Origin: Dromiciops gliroides
Lineage: Eukaryota; Chordata; Mammalia; Microbiotheria; Microbiotheriidae
Assembly: GCF_019393635.1 (NCBI RefSeq)
Contig: NC_057864.1
Location: 482,352,117-482,416,116 of the forward strand
Length of the DNA: 64,000 nt
Direction: 5' to 3'
The notes below the pieces were generated by a model. The model worked only from the letters and a program-made list of their open reading frames with translations, was not told the DNA's origin and did no database searches. Of the stretch, positions 12,401-26,405 are shown one piece after another (the stretch's first letter is position 1; each line of letters opens with the position of its first letter). Position numbers and translations under genes: made by a program.

Positions 12401-15400
12401 AGGAACCATGGCTAAAAATGAAGCCAGTACTGCCCTCAGAGCTTATGTTCTGTGATCACAGGGTCATAGACTCAGAGCCTTCTCCACAAACTGCATCTAG
12501 AACCAAAGGGCCTGGGACAGTGGCCATCTCTCCCTGGGATTCTCTGTAAAAATGAGTGGGTTGGATTAGCTGGCCATGAGTGACTCTTCCAGCTTCCAAT
12601 CTGTCATGCTGTGGTGTCTGCTGAGTGAGTGAGGTCTGTGCCAAAATCCACTCTCCCAGATTGGGAGAGGAAGGATGGGAGCGGAGGAGTAGGAGAAGGG
12701 GAAAAGAGAGAGAAATGACAAGCAAAGAAAGCACTGCCTTCAGCTGGGTAGGAAATGGTTGTGCGGAGGTGCGTGCACGGGACACACGTGTATGGGAGTA
12801 CATGGACAGGACCTGTGTGTACAGAGATGCACAGACAGGACACATGTATACAGAGGTGTGTGGACAGGACACGAGTATATGGTGGTGCATGTGGGTGGTA
12901 CACCCTTATCCTCACCTTCCTTGAGGTAGATTTATTTAATGGGAAGGTGTCTCTGTTTTAAAAACCACATCTCAGGGCAGCTAGGTAGTTTAGTGGATAA
13001 AGCACCAGGCCTGGATTCAGGAGGACCTGAGTTCCAATCCGGCCTCAGACACTTGACACTTACTAGCTGTGTGATCCTGGGCAAGTCACTTAACCCTCAT
13101 TGCCCCACCAAAAAAATAATCATAAAAAAAACAAACCAAACCATGTCTTTGTCTCCTAGCGAGCCTGCCACATTTCAGAAGTATCAGCGGGTGAGCCTGC
13201 TTGCCAGGTTTACTCAGGATGTCGACCGGGTGAAGGGTATCTCCTTGGTGTTCTCTACTGGGTCTGCGATCTTGCCCAAGTACAAGCTCAGGATCATCTG
13301 GATGAAGCTGAGGCCGATCACACGCCCTGAGAGGTAAGTGGGCAACAACACAGTTTGCCGATGGCTGATGCTTCCCACATGGGGGGTAGAATGGGTCCAG
13401 TGACTCTCTTGGTGGAGCTCCATGGGCCCTCGGGGCCAGAGGGAGGGCTTCCAAAGCAAGAGACTGAAAAGACTGGGGAGGACCAATGGCCTCAGAAGAG
13501 ACTATTGCAGGTCCTCATGCTTCCAGAATTGAATAATGGTTTTTGTTTTTGGTTTTTGTTTTTTTTTTGGTGAGGCAGTTGGGGTTAAGTGACTTGCCCA
13601 GGGTCACACAGCTAGTAAGTGTTAAGTGTCTGAGGCCAGATTTGAACTCAGGTATTCCTGACTCCAAGGCCGGTGCTCTATCCACTGCGCCACCTAGCTG
13701 CCCCCAGAATTGAATAATGGAACCAAGAACTGCACTGGGAGCTCGCCTCTGGGACTCCCTCTTAGTTTGTGCAGAAGCTGCTTACAATTTAAAGCAGCAT
13801 GGGAGGCAAACTGGTTTACCTGAGTGGGGTGTTGCATGCTGGCTGTGCCTGTGCCTGTTTTCAGTAAGGGTGTGACCTAGGACAGGTGAATTTACATCTC
13901 CTTTCTGGCTCAGTTTCCTCATATGTAAAATGTGGCTGGGCCAGATGTCTTCTACAGGTCCTTGGAGTATTAATATTTTAGAGTTGGAAGAGATGTTATA
14001 GGTGTAATCTCCCTTTGGGTTGTCAAGGAGGTGCAACGCTGGAGATGAGCATGTGCCTGTAGGCACAGAAATCCCTCCCCACTTGGGGGATTCTGGGAAA
14101 GAAGAGCGTGTTTCTATTCATCAAACATTTCTGAAGCACCTCCCTTGTATCAGGATACATAGCGCTAGGGACACCCCTAAAACGAATGAACGACGCCTGC
14201 CCTCAGAGAGCTTATGTTCTAGGCAGCATCACGTCTCTTTTTGTGGGGGGTTGTCATGAGGATCGAATGCAGTCACCTGTGCAAAGGCTCGCCATTGTCA
14301 TCTGCTCCTCCTGTCATTGCATCCAGATGGCTAAGATGACTGATGGTGTTCGAAGAACAATGTATGGCTTCTGTCCTCCACCAAATAAAAAGGAGGGGCT
14401 GATGTGGGGGGTATTTGTATGGGGGGAGGGGGAACAGAGGGAGGGGGATGGGAACTTTGGGGCAACTGCTTATCTTCTGGGACCCTTTTCAGTCTTGAAG
14501 CTTTTGTATTTACCCCTTTCCTTAGGCCTCTTTTCATCATATCTTGCTTTTCCAGCTGATAGAAGAGCCAATACAATTATTTTTTTTTGGGGTCTTAATT
14601 CTCCTGGGAGAGACAGTGGGATATAGGGGCCAGAGGCCCAGCCATTGGGTTAGGGAGTCCGGGGTTCAAGTCCTGCCTTTGACACCTACTGGCTCTGTGA
14701 CCTTGGACAAGTCACTTAACTTCTCTGAGGCTCAAATGAGTTGAGATGGGTGGAGGAAGGTTCCCCACCAGGCGTTTTCATGAAGTCACGGTTCTGGAGC
14801 AAAAATAATAATAATCATTGGTAATCATCCATAATTTCTCCCCAAATCCTTTCTAGGCCAGGGGCTCCTCCTGCTCATTCCATGGAGCTCCTGACTGCAG
14901 ACTCAGATCATTTGTTTTGTTCATTTGGTTCTCTTTTTATTATGAAGACAAAGGAATCACTTTTTTAAAAGGTAGCTATGAGGGGCGGCTGGGTGGCCCA
15001 GTGGATAGAGCACCGGCCCTGGATTCAGGAGGAGCTGAGTTCAAAGCCGGCCTCAGACACTTGACACTAGCTGTGTGACCCTGGGCAAGTCACTTAACCC
15101 TCATTGCCCCGCAAAAAAAAAAAAAGAAAAAAAGGTAGCTATGAAGAAAATCAAGGCATTCTGTTAGGCAGTCAGAGCGCGGCACTGATGCTGTCTGGGA
15201 CTGTCCTGATGTTTGGCAGGGTCTTATCTGTGACAAGACGATGGAGGGGAATGCGATCGATCGATCGCCTCTGGAATACTTTGGCCCAAGCTCGTGAGGA
15301 GCAGGGCCCAGCGGGAAGAGCTGGAGTCCACCTCAAATGGCCGTGTCACTGAGGGTGTTGGCATCAGTTTCCTCATTTGGAAAATGGGAATAACAGCAAC

Positions 15401-16197
15401 ACGTGTAGCAGCCACCGCCTGGGGAGGCTGAAATGAGATCGTGTCCTTGAGAGTGGTTTTCACTCATCGGAGCTTGTTCCTTCATCTGTAAGATGGCGAT
15501 CCTGACACTCCTCTCAGGGTTATTGTGGGGTTCAAATAAGGTCATGCAAGGGATGGCGACGAGACCTATGATTTCATTGGGATGTACCAGCGCAGGCTGG
15601 CACCTTCTATGTGGAAACTCCACACAGTGCTTGGCACACAGCAAGCTTAATAAAGGCCCTGAGAGCCTAAAGCGTAAACCAGAGGCAGCCTTGGAGCCTA
15701 GGTCTTCGTGGCATCGAGGCCAGCTCTATCCACTTCACCACACTGCCTCCTCGCTACAAACAAAATGGCTGACTAACTCTAAAGCCCTGTGTAAAGGCTG
15801 GCCTAGGTGAGGATTCCTCTGACCAAGTACATGCAGAAAAAAGAACTTGGCCCCAAGTGCTCTCCTGTCTTCTTCCATGCCAGACCCTGACCCTAAATTA
15901 GCCGATGTTCTTGGGGAACAGTTTGGTCTTCTACCCCCAGCTTTGCCTTTTTGTTTCTTGCTGGTCTTTATCTTATTGATCAAGTAAGGTTGTTCTTGCG
16001 TATGTTCCGGACCTGCATGTTGAATCTCCCCAACAGAATGGAAGCTCCCTGGGGGAGCCAGGCCCTTAGAAAAGGCTTCATAAATGCTCCTTGGTTGACG
16101 GAGTCTTGCTTTTCCTTTCCTCAGGCCACAGATGTGTAGATACGATATCGTCCTGATGGAAAACAGAGAAATGGCCTTCCAGCCGATCCTTTGCTAG
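335..16197 (+). CDS. LIPH: LIPH (lipase member H, PA-selective phospholipase A1-alpha), 3' seven coding exons
   Basis: LIPH is a secreted, membrane-associated enzyme that cleaves phosphatidic acid to 2-acyl lysophosphatidic acid, the ligand of LPAR6 in hair follicles (family knowledge). Joined exons: 335-436, 2540-2629, 4820-4987, 7873-7968, 10600-10711, 13160-13333, 16125-16197. Phase is continuous at all six junctions, giving a split Gly plus 270 residues. Counting back from the human protein places that Gly at 176, so LDPAG carries catalytic Asp178 and CDHQRS catalytic His248. Cys233 and Cys246 enclose a 12-residue lid, the short lid typical of the PA/PS-PLA1 group. The C-terminal half is the PLAT-like beta sandwich. 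Catalytic Ser154 and the signal peptide lie left of the window. The protein ends in PILC, about five residues shorter than the human form as I recall it. The paralogue LIPI is less likely, because residues match LIPH throughout. Confidence 0.96.
821..969 (-). mobile_element. WSINE1
   Basis: Reverse copy with a T-run at its left end. Flanking repeats acctggtttcttt / acctgatttcttt mark the insertion. Subfamily with 'TTAAC' and 'CAATTGCCTCA'-type tail. Confidence 0.9.
1095..1430. mobile_element. hAT-like non-autonomous DNA element relic
   Basis: Around the SINE, the segments 'atgcataaaataag' and 'aaaggaaaccaatta' recur at 18820-19115. The right edge ccccaggttaagaac looks like a terminal inverted repeat. 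The left edge is too diverged to place. Confidence 0.5.
1250..1407 (+). mobile_element. WSINE1 inside a DNA-element relic
   Basis: The head is diverged (ggggtatctggtggtgcag). The target repeat aagtaaccccag flanks it. The host sequence is the hAT-like relic of 1095-1430. Confidence 0.88.
1660..2290 (-). mobile_element. L1 LINE, 3' end fragment
   Basis: The minus strand encodes the C-terminal part of L1 ORF2 ([31 protein letters not shown]) at about 2160-2290 and then the 3' UTR. The UTR matches the element at 44460-45545, including the terminal acatgtaactgg motif. 5'-truncated. Confidence 0.85.
2540..2629 (+). CDS. LIPH: LIPH coding exon, first half of lid (probably exon 5)
   Basis: The acceptor is ttttag and the donor gtaagt. 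It encodes [20 protein letters not shown] followed by [10 protein letters not shown]. The Cys at position 233 opens the lid loop, which is completed in the next exon. Confidence 0.95.
2937..3088 (-). mobile_element. WSINE1
   Basis: Reverse copy; flanks agagccttctgtt / agagcctcctgtt are the target repeats. Part of the middle is shortened. Confidence 0.88.
3500..4290 (+). mobile_element. L2/CR1-clade LINE fragment
   Basis: The translated stretch near 3864-3990 ([20 protein letters not shown]) resembles the C-terminal reverse-transcriptase part of L2-type LINEs. The region ends in the L2-style tail 'agtaagcacctaataaatgcc' (about 4255-4280). It is strongly eroded, thus ancient. Confidence 0.65.
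4820..4987 (+). CDS. LIPH: LIPH coding exon with catalytic His248 (probably exon 6)
   Basis: The acceptor is gaag and the donor gtaagc. The exon begins [20 protein letters not shown], so it carries the closing lid Cys246 and the catalytic His248. Four further cysteines (in CDITAYPC and KCISC) fit the disulfides of the lipase fold. Confidence 0.95.
5086..5240 (-). mobile_element. WSINE1
   Basis: Perfect 13-bp target repeat ggaaaaacatttt at 5073-5085 and 5241-5253. Confidence 0.95.
5367..5524 (-). mobile_element. WSINE1
   Basis: Perfect 15-bp target repeat tactgggttgtttta at 5352-5366 and 5525-5539. Subfamily A (TTAAC, CAATTG). Confidence 0.95.
5964..6119 (+). mobile_element. WSINE1
   Basis: Nearly consensus, subfamily A tail (ccaattgcctcacta). 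A short target repeat cataaaga is visible at both ends; the next copy landed in its right flank. Confidence 0.93.
6142..6294 (+). mobile_element. WSINE1
   Basis: Perfect 17-bp target repeat aaagaatgcataggatc at 6124-6140 and 6295-6311. It lies immediately after the preceding copy. Confidence 0.95.
6360..6480 (-). repeat. MIR-type old SINE
   Basis: Reverse MIR core (cagatgcagaaactga ... ggtcacacaggtagtaag ... gaacccaggtct). Clearly more diverged than the WSINE1 copies. Confidence 0.75.
6597..6755 (+). mobile_element. WSINE1
   Basis: Moderately diverged forward copy (ggggcagctaggtagctcag) with an A/C-rich tail. Confidence 0.9.
6774..6920 (+). mobile_element. WSINE1
   Basis: Forward copy, subfamily B tail (cccattgccccacaa), right behind the previous one. 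Confidence 0.92.
7050..7225 (+). repeat. MIR-type old SINE
   Basis: Forward MIR-like (gagctgggttcaaattttgcc ... tttacaaaatgaaag). The 3' end is lost. Confidence 0.6.
7461..7480 (+). repeat. (TTGA)n microsatellite
   Basis: Five tandem copies of the tetranucleotide. Confidence 0.9.
7590..7832 (-). mobile_element. Long marsupial CORE-SINE
   Basis: Reverse copy with the extended 3' region (tggggttttcttggcagag, gagtggtttgccattcc) joined to the WSINE-like head. More diverged than the short WSINE1. Confidence 0.8.
7873..7968 (+). CDS. LIPH: LIPH coding exon (probably exon 7)
   Basis: The acceptor is cacag and the donor gtgagt. It encodes [16 protein letters not shown] then [15 protein letters not shown], the linker from the hydrolase domain into the C-terminal domain. 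Asn in KNYS forms a possible N-glycosylation site. Confidence 0.94.
8048..8122 (+). repeat. 32-bp tandem repeat, 2.3 units
   Basis: The unit beginning caggctgaccactgccaagg starts at 8048, 8080 and 8112. The first two units are identical over 32 bases. Confidence 0.92.
8211..8440 (+). repeat. Unclassified dispersed repeat (family D)
   Basis: It opens with aacaagcatttattaagc and continues with gagatataaagacaaaaatg, 'ggggaaaaccacatgg' and 'gggaaaggtctcctgg'. The same order of motifs recurs at 48893-49200 and, in part, at several other places. Confidence 0.65.
8440..10599 (+). other. LIPH intron, mostly unassigned
   Basis: No coding exon was found between 7968 and 10600. 9080-9320 resembles an eroded LINE 3' region (weak). 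9930-10190 resembles an L2 tail, ending ggcacttaataaaggcttg. The rest is unique to my reading. Confidence 0.5.
10600..10711 (+). CDS. LIPH: LIPH coding exon, start of PLAT-like domain (probably exon 8)
   Basis: The acceptor is tttgcag and the donor gtaagt. It encodes [20 protein letters not shown] and then [17 protein letters not shown]. The first residue is Ile (ATA, split codon A|TA) where human has Met. NTT is a potential N-glycosylation sequon, also present in human. Confidence 0.95.
10736..10800 (+). repeat. GT-rich low-complexity tract
   Basis: Interrupted (GT)n runs follow the LIPH exon 10600-10711 by 25 bases. Confidence 0.75.
11178..11327 (+). mobile_element. WSINE1
   Basis: Perfect 14-bp target repeat aaagatattatttc at 11163-11176 and 11328-11341. 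Near-consensus subfamily A, so a young copy. Confidence 0.96.
11560..11720 (+). repeat. MIR-type old SINE
   Basis: Forward MIR (gaggacctgggttcaaatcc ... ctgggcctcagccttctcat). Confidence 0.8.
11986..12232 (+). mobile_element. WSINE with long 3' extension
   Basis: The WSINE1-like head is followed by 'ggagaaggaaatggcaaacc', 'cactccagtatctt' and 'gccacaaagagttgga', the longer form also seen at 18855, 49231 and (reverse) 7590. Confidence 0.88.
12768..12900 (+). repeat. Degenerate minisatellite, about 30-bp unit
   Basis: Repeated 'gacaggac' cores at about 30-base spacing (12804, 12834, 12865) within GT/AC-rich sequence; about four units. Confidence 0.7.
12975..13133 (+). mobile_element. WSINE1 abutting a LIPH splice acceptor
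   Basis: Forward copy, subfamily B. Its A-rich tail ends 27 bases before the exon at 13160. Confidence 0.93.
13160..13333 (+). CDS. LIPH: LIPH coding exon, PLAT-like domain core (probably exon 9)
   Basis: The acceptor is tcctag and the donor gtaagt. It encodes [32 protein letters not shown] and [19 protein letters not shown]. It lies 27 bases after the A-rich tail of a WSINE1 at 12975-13133, so the SINE sits very near the branch-point region. Confidence 0.95.
13540..13703 (-). mobile_element. WSINE1
   Basis: Perfect 17-bp target repeat ccagaattgaataatgg at 13523-13539 and 13704-13720. Subfamily A. Confidence 0.96.
14630..14740 (+). repeat. MIR-type old SINE
   Basis: Forward MIR (tccggggttcaagtcctgcc ... 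ggacaagtcacttaac). Confidence 0.75.
14982..15125 (+). mobile_element. WSINE1
   Basis: Head ggggcggctgggtggcccag. A 6-base internal shortening at 'ttgacactagctg'. Target repeat aaaaggtagctatga on both sides. Confidence 0.93.
15350..15660 (+). repeat. MIR-related composite
   Basis: 'cagtttcctcatttgg' and 'atctgtaagatggcgatcc' MIR cores and a terminal 'ggcacacagcaagcttaataaagg' indicate two overlapping old SINE/LINE tails. Confidence 0.5.
16125..16197 (+). CDS. LIPH: LIPH last coding exon and stop (probably exon 10)
   Basis: The acceptor follows a long pyrimidine tract ending ctcag. It encodes [20 protein letters not shown] then ILC and TAG at 16195-16197. The human protein continues for a few more residues (PELQL), so the stop is slightly early. 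Confidence 0.94.
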
Positions 16198-16328
16198 ACA
16201 CTCAGACCCAGGCAGCCGCTTGCAGATGTCATTTTGCCGTGGAGGCAAAGAACGGATCAGAGCGCATATCCATGTATTTGGTTGTCTTGAGGTGTATCAC
16301 AAAATACCATGCAGTTTTAGAGCCGTGA

Positions 16329-16334
16329 AATAAA
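16329..16334 (+). terminator. LIPH: Poly(A) signal candidate for LIPH (proximal)
   Basis: AATAAA lies 132 bases after the LIPH stop in unique sequence and would give a very short 3' UTR. Confidence 0.55.
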
Positions 16335-16654
16335 GTTGGGGGCTGGCACCTTTGGCCTCTTGAATTTGGTCCTCCTGGATGCAGGGACAGTCCAGGATGT
16401 TTTTTCTAGTAGTTTAAGTGCCCTGGGGGCTAGAGGCAGGAGTTGGCAGGAGGCCCTCGCTTGCCTGTGGCTTTCACTATGGGGTGTTAGCCTCTTTCTT
16501 CCTCAATTCCTGCCTGTGCTGATGTGCTGCTCTACCTCTGGGATCCTGGGGAGGAGGACTCAAGTCTGTGAAGGGGTTTGGGACAGTGGAAACACCTCTT
16601 CATGTATGTTGTATTTATGTCATATGTGAATGCCTTATTTATTTGAAATGGCCT

Positions 16655-16660
16655 AATAAA
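16655..16660 (+). terminator. LIPH: Poly(A) signal candidate for LIPH (distal)
   Basis: AATAAA 458 bases after the stop is followed by a GT/T-rich stretch (16680-16705) of the kind that marks cleavage sites. The flank resembles the 3' end of old MIR/L2 elements, which also carry AATAAA, so this is less certain than the proximal signal. Confidence 0.4.
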
Positions 16661-16847
16661 GTGTAAGCTTCCAAAGGTCAGGTGCTGTGTCATGTTGTTT
16701 TTGTATCTCCCATGGCTCATTCAGTGCCTGACACAAAATAGGTGCCTAATGAATGCATGTGCTAGAATAATCTTCCTTCCCTCTATTCCCCCTCCAATCT
16801 ACTCTAAGAATGCCTCCTTTAAAGAGAGAACAGCACTCTGGGAGAAC

Positions 16848-16870
16848 TTGCTCTCTCTCTCTCTCTCTTT
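16848..16870 (+). repeat. (CT)n then T-run
   Basis: Short CT microsatellite adjoining the oligo-T end of the following reverse WSINE1. Confidence 0.8.
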
Positions 16871-17015
16871 TTTTTTTTTTGCTGGGCAATGAGGATTAAA
16901 TGACTTGTCCAGGGTCACACAGCTAGTAAGTGTCAAGTGTCTGAGGTCGGATTTGAACTCAGGTACTCCTGACTCCAGGGCCGATGCTTTATCCACTGCG
17001 CCACCTAGCTGCCCC
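16870..17015 (-). mobile_element. WSINE1
   Basis: Reverse copy with a gctgggcaatgag end (subfamily B). Flanks gaacttgctctct / ctacttgttctct are imperfect target repeats. Confidence 0.9.
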
Positions 17016-17477
17016 TACTTGTTCTCTTTTTGAGTGGGGATATGTTGGGGAGGAGGAGGGTCAGAGAGAGTCTCTGGGGCTGCCCTACAAATGGATCAAA
17101 GAGGAAGGGATAACAGAGGGGCTGCCACAGCAGAGAGAAGGAGCAGGGGCAGCCAGCCCCCTTCTCCCTCTGGCTTCTCTCTGACCCCGGAAGTGCTGAG
17201 ATAGCTACAGAGTGGGGGAAAGTTCAGAGAGGACCCCCATGGCAGCAACAGGATTCTCCTCACCTGGGCTCAGACTACTTCTGCGACATGTGAAGCTGGC
17301 TAGGATGAAAAACAACACTGGCTAGAGGAACTTCCTGAGAGATGGTGTGGGGTAGTGGGTAGGGAGCTGGACCTGGAGTCAGGAAGACCTGGGATTGGAT
17401 GGATCCTGCCACTGTCACTTACTGCTCAGGGCAAGTCTCTGAGCCTCTTCTGTAAAAGGAGTGGGGGTTGGATTAGG

Positions 17478-17812
17478 TCAAAGCTTCTTCTTTTTTTGTG
17501 AGGCAACTGGGGTTAAGTGACTTGCCCAGGGTCACACAGCTTGTAAGTGTCAAGTGTCTGAAGGTGGATTTGAACTCAGGTCCTTCTGACTCCAGGGCTG
17601 GTGCTCTATCCACTGAGCCACCTAGCTGCTCCTAGGTCAAAGCTTCTTAAAGTGTGAGTCTTGACCCCATATGGGGCTGCAACTGAATGTGGAGCTTGTG
17701 AAAAATTTGGCAACTGTAAAAGGTTATGTATACCTATTTTATATACCTACATGCCCAAGGTTGTGTAAAAATTTCTCTGGCGAAAAGGAGTAGAAAAAGT
17801 TTAAGAAGCCCT
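17478..17812. mobile_element. hAT-like MITE, interrupted by WSINE1
   Basis: Perfect 10-bp terminal inverted repeats gcttcttaaa (17642-17651) and tttaagaagc (17800-17809). An 8-bp host duplication ggattagg / ggactaga flanks it with two mismatches, as expected for an old hAT insertion. Too short to encode a transposase. Confidence 0.75.
17490..17632 (-). mobile_element. WSINE1 inside the MITE
   Basis: Perfect 16-bp target repeat taggtcaaagcttctt at 17474-17489 and 17633-17648, which includes the MITE's left end. Confidence 0.95.
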
Positions 17813-18734
17813 GGACTAGATGACTTCTGAGGTAGGTCTCTTCCAACTCTGAACTGATAATAACTGTCTACAACCCCATCTCACTCTGCAGCCTTGCTGG
17901 AAGCACAAGATTAGCAGAGTGGATGCTCCATTGCCTGCAATGAGGAACTAAGCAGGTCCAGATAGTGCCTTTCCCAAAACTCTTCAGCTCTTCAGTTTCC
18001 TGCCTGGGGGGCAGGGGTGGAGGTGGGACATCACTGGGGTCCCAGAGAACAACAGGGCTTGAAGCTGCTTGGCAGACTGTGTTTTATTTTGTCCTGCTTA
18101 TTTGCTGACTGATTCCATGTCAAGAATAAAAGCATCTTAAAAAAAAAAAGAATAAAGGCATCTGTATGCAGAATACCAAGTATGTTCATCTACTCCCATG
18201 AAAAGCCAACTCCATTATGCCAAGATCATGGAATGAGGTGGGGCTCATCACTGGGTGGGGGTTTCAGAGCTGATTTTGGACTGGATAAGTTCACAAATTC
18301 ACATACTCCTTGAGATTAAGTTGAGATGGTGCCCCATGGAGAAAAAGGATAGAAAGTCACTGACTTTCTGAGGTACATGGAGAGCAGGTGCCTTGTTAGC
18401 ACCCCCTCCCCATACCCCTCCCCCATAGAGAAAAAGCTACCAGGGTGAGGAGGGGAAGGGATCCTTTTATTGAACAAGATTGGGTGTGTGGCTATCTATG
18501 GCAGAAATGATTAGTTTCACGAGAGACATTTTCATCAGTGAGGGGAGAGAATTTTAAAGTGATGTGGGGAAAAGATAACTAGACTCTGGATGGAGCTCAT
18601 TTTGATGGAACTTAATCTTAAGTCTAAATTTAGAAGAGTGATGGTGCTTTTGACAGAACAGAACTAATCCAATGGAAGGATTTTGAAGGCTCTACTTGAA
18701 GTAGCTAAGTGGTTGCAGAATGATCCCATTAGAT

Positions 18735-19170
18735 TGGGGGTCCTTAACCTTTTATTGTGTCCTAGAACCCTTTGGCAATACAGTGAAGCCTACAGGCTCC
18801 TCAGAATCATGTTTTTTAATGCATGAAATAAAATTACATAAATGCTGTATCAAGAACAGCAAGGTGGCACGGAGGATAGAGCACTGGGCCTGGAGTCAAA
18901 AAGACTCATCTTCCCTGAGTCCAAATCTGGCCTCAGACACTAGCTGGGTGACCCTGGGCAAGTCACTCTTCACCCTGTCTGCCTCTGTTTCCTCATCTGT
19001 AAAATGAGCTGGAGAAAGAAGTGGCAAACCACTCTGATATCTTGGCCAAGAAACCCCAAATGTTGTGACAGTCAGACACAACTGAACACCACCACCACCA
19101 CAAAGGAAACCAATTACACTGAGAAACAAGAACCAGAATACTTACAAATAAAAAGCCTGTGGACACCAGA
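18735..19170. mobile_element. hAT-like DNA element relic, interrupted by a SINE
   Basis: It opens with gggtccttaacctttta, reads on through 'tgcatgaaataaaattacat', and resumes after the SINE with aaaggaaaccaattacactg. Same family as 1095-1430. Confidence 0.55.
18855..19088 (+). mobile_element. WSINE with long 3' extension
   Basis: Forward long form ending 'gtcagacacaactgaac'. Diverged, so older than the short WSINE1. Confidence 0.85.
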
Positions 19171-19689
19171 CAGCTTGCATTAGATACTGTAGATACTTCG
19201 GGCAAAAGAAGGCAAGGGTTGCAGGAGTTGCTGGCCCGAGAATCAGGGACTCACCTTCGGGTTATTGTGATTATAATCTGGGGTTGAATATGCTGATTCA
19301 GAAATGTACTGGACTGTGGCCTAGGCCAAACTTTGGGTTCTAAGTCAATTCCAAGAGAAATAGACCAGATGACACCTGGTTCCATCCTGCACTTGTGGAC
19401 TTTTATGTAAATCAGTATGCAAATGAGGGGTGTGGCAGCACGGACGAGTCCAGTCCATGCTCCCGCTGTAGGCTGACCTTGGGACGAGTCAGGTCACGGT
19501 GGGGAGGAAGCGTGGAGGGGCACTTGACAGATTAGAGACCCCAGAAAAAGGTCTGGGATCCTTCCGCTATATAGTTTAAGGAAGCTGAGGCCTGGGGAGG
19601 TTGGGATTCCTTGGGGCAGAATATGAACCCTGAGCAGGAGTGAGGAAAGCCCACTGGATCTCAGTTTCCCCGCCCAGCCCCTGAGTGGG

Positions 19690-26405
<6,716 letters not shown>

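Larger units (their letters stand above)
17345..17870 (+). repeat. MIR-type old SINE, split by two insertions
   Basis: The left part 17345-17477 and right part 17813-17870 (gactagatgacttctgaggtag) together make one forward MIR. The interior is a DNA element holding a WSINE1. Confidence 0.75.

Noticed and set aside
15254-15268. Restriction-like or phage-type att core
   Set aside because: A short palindrome in vertebrate intergenic DNA without any associated element.
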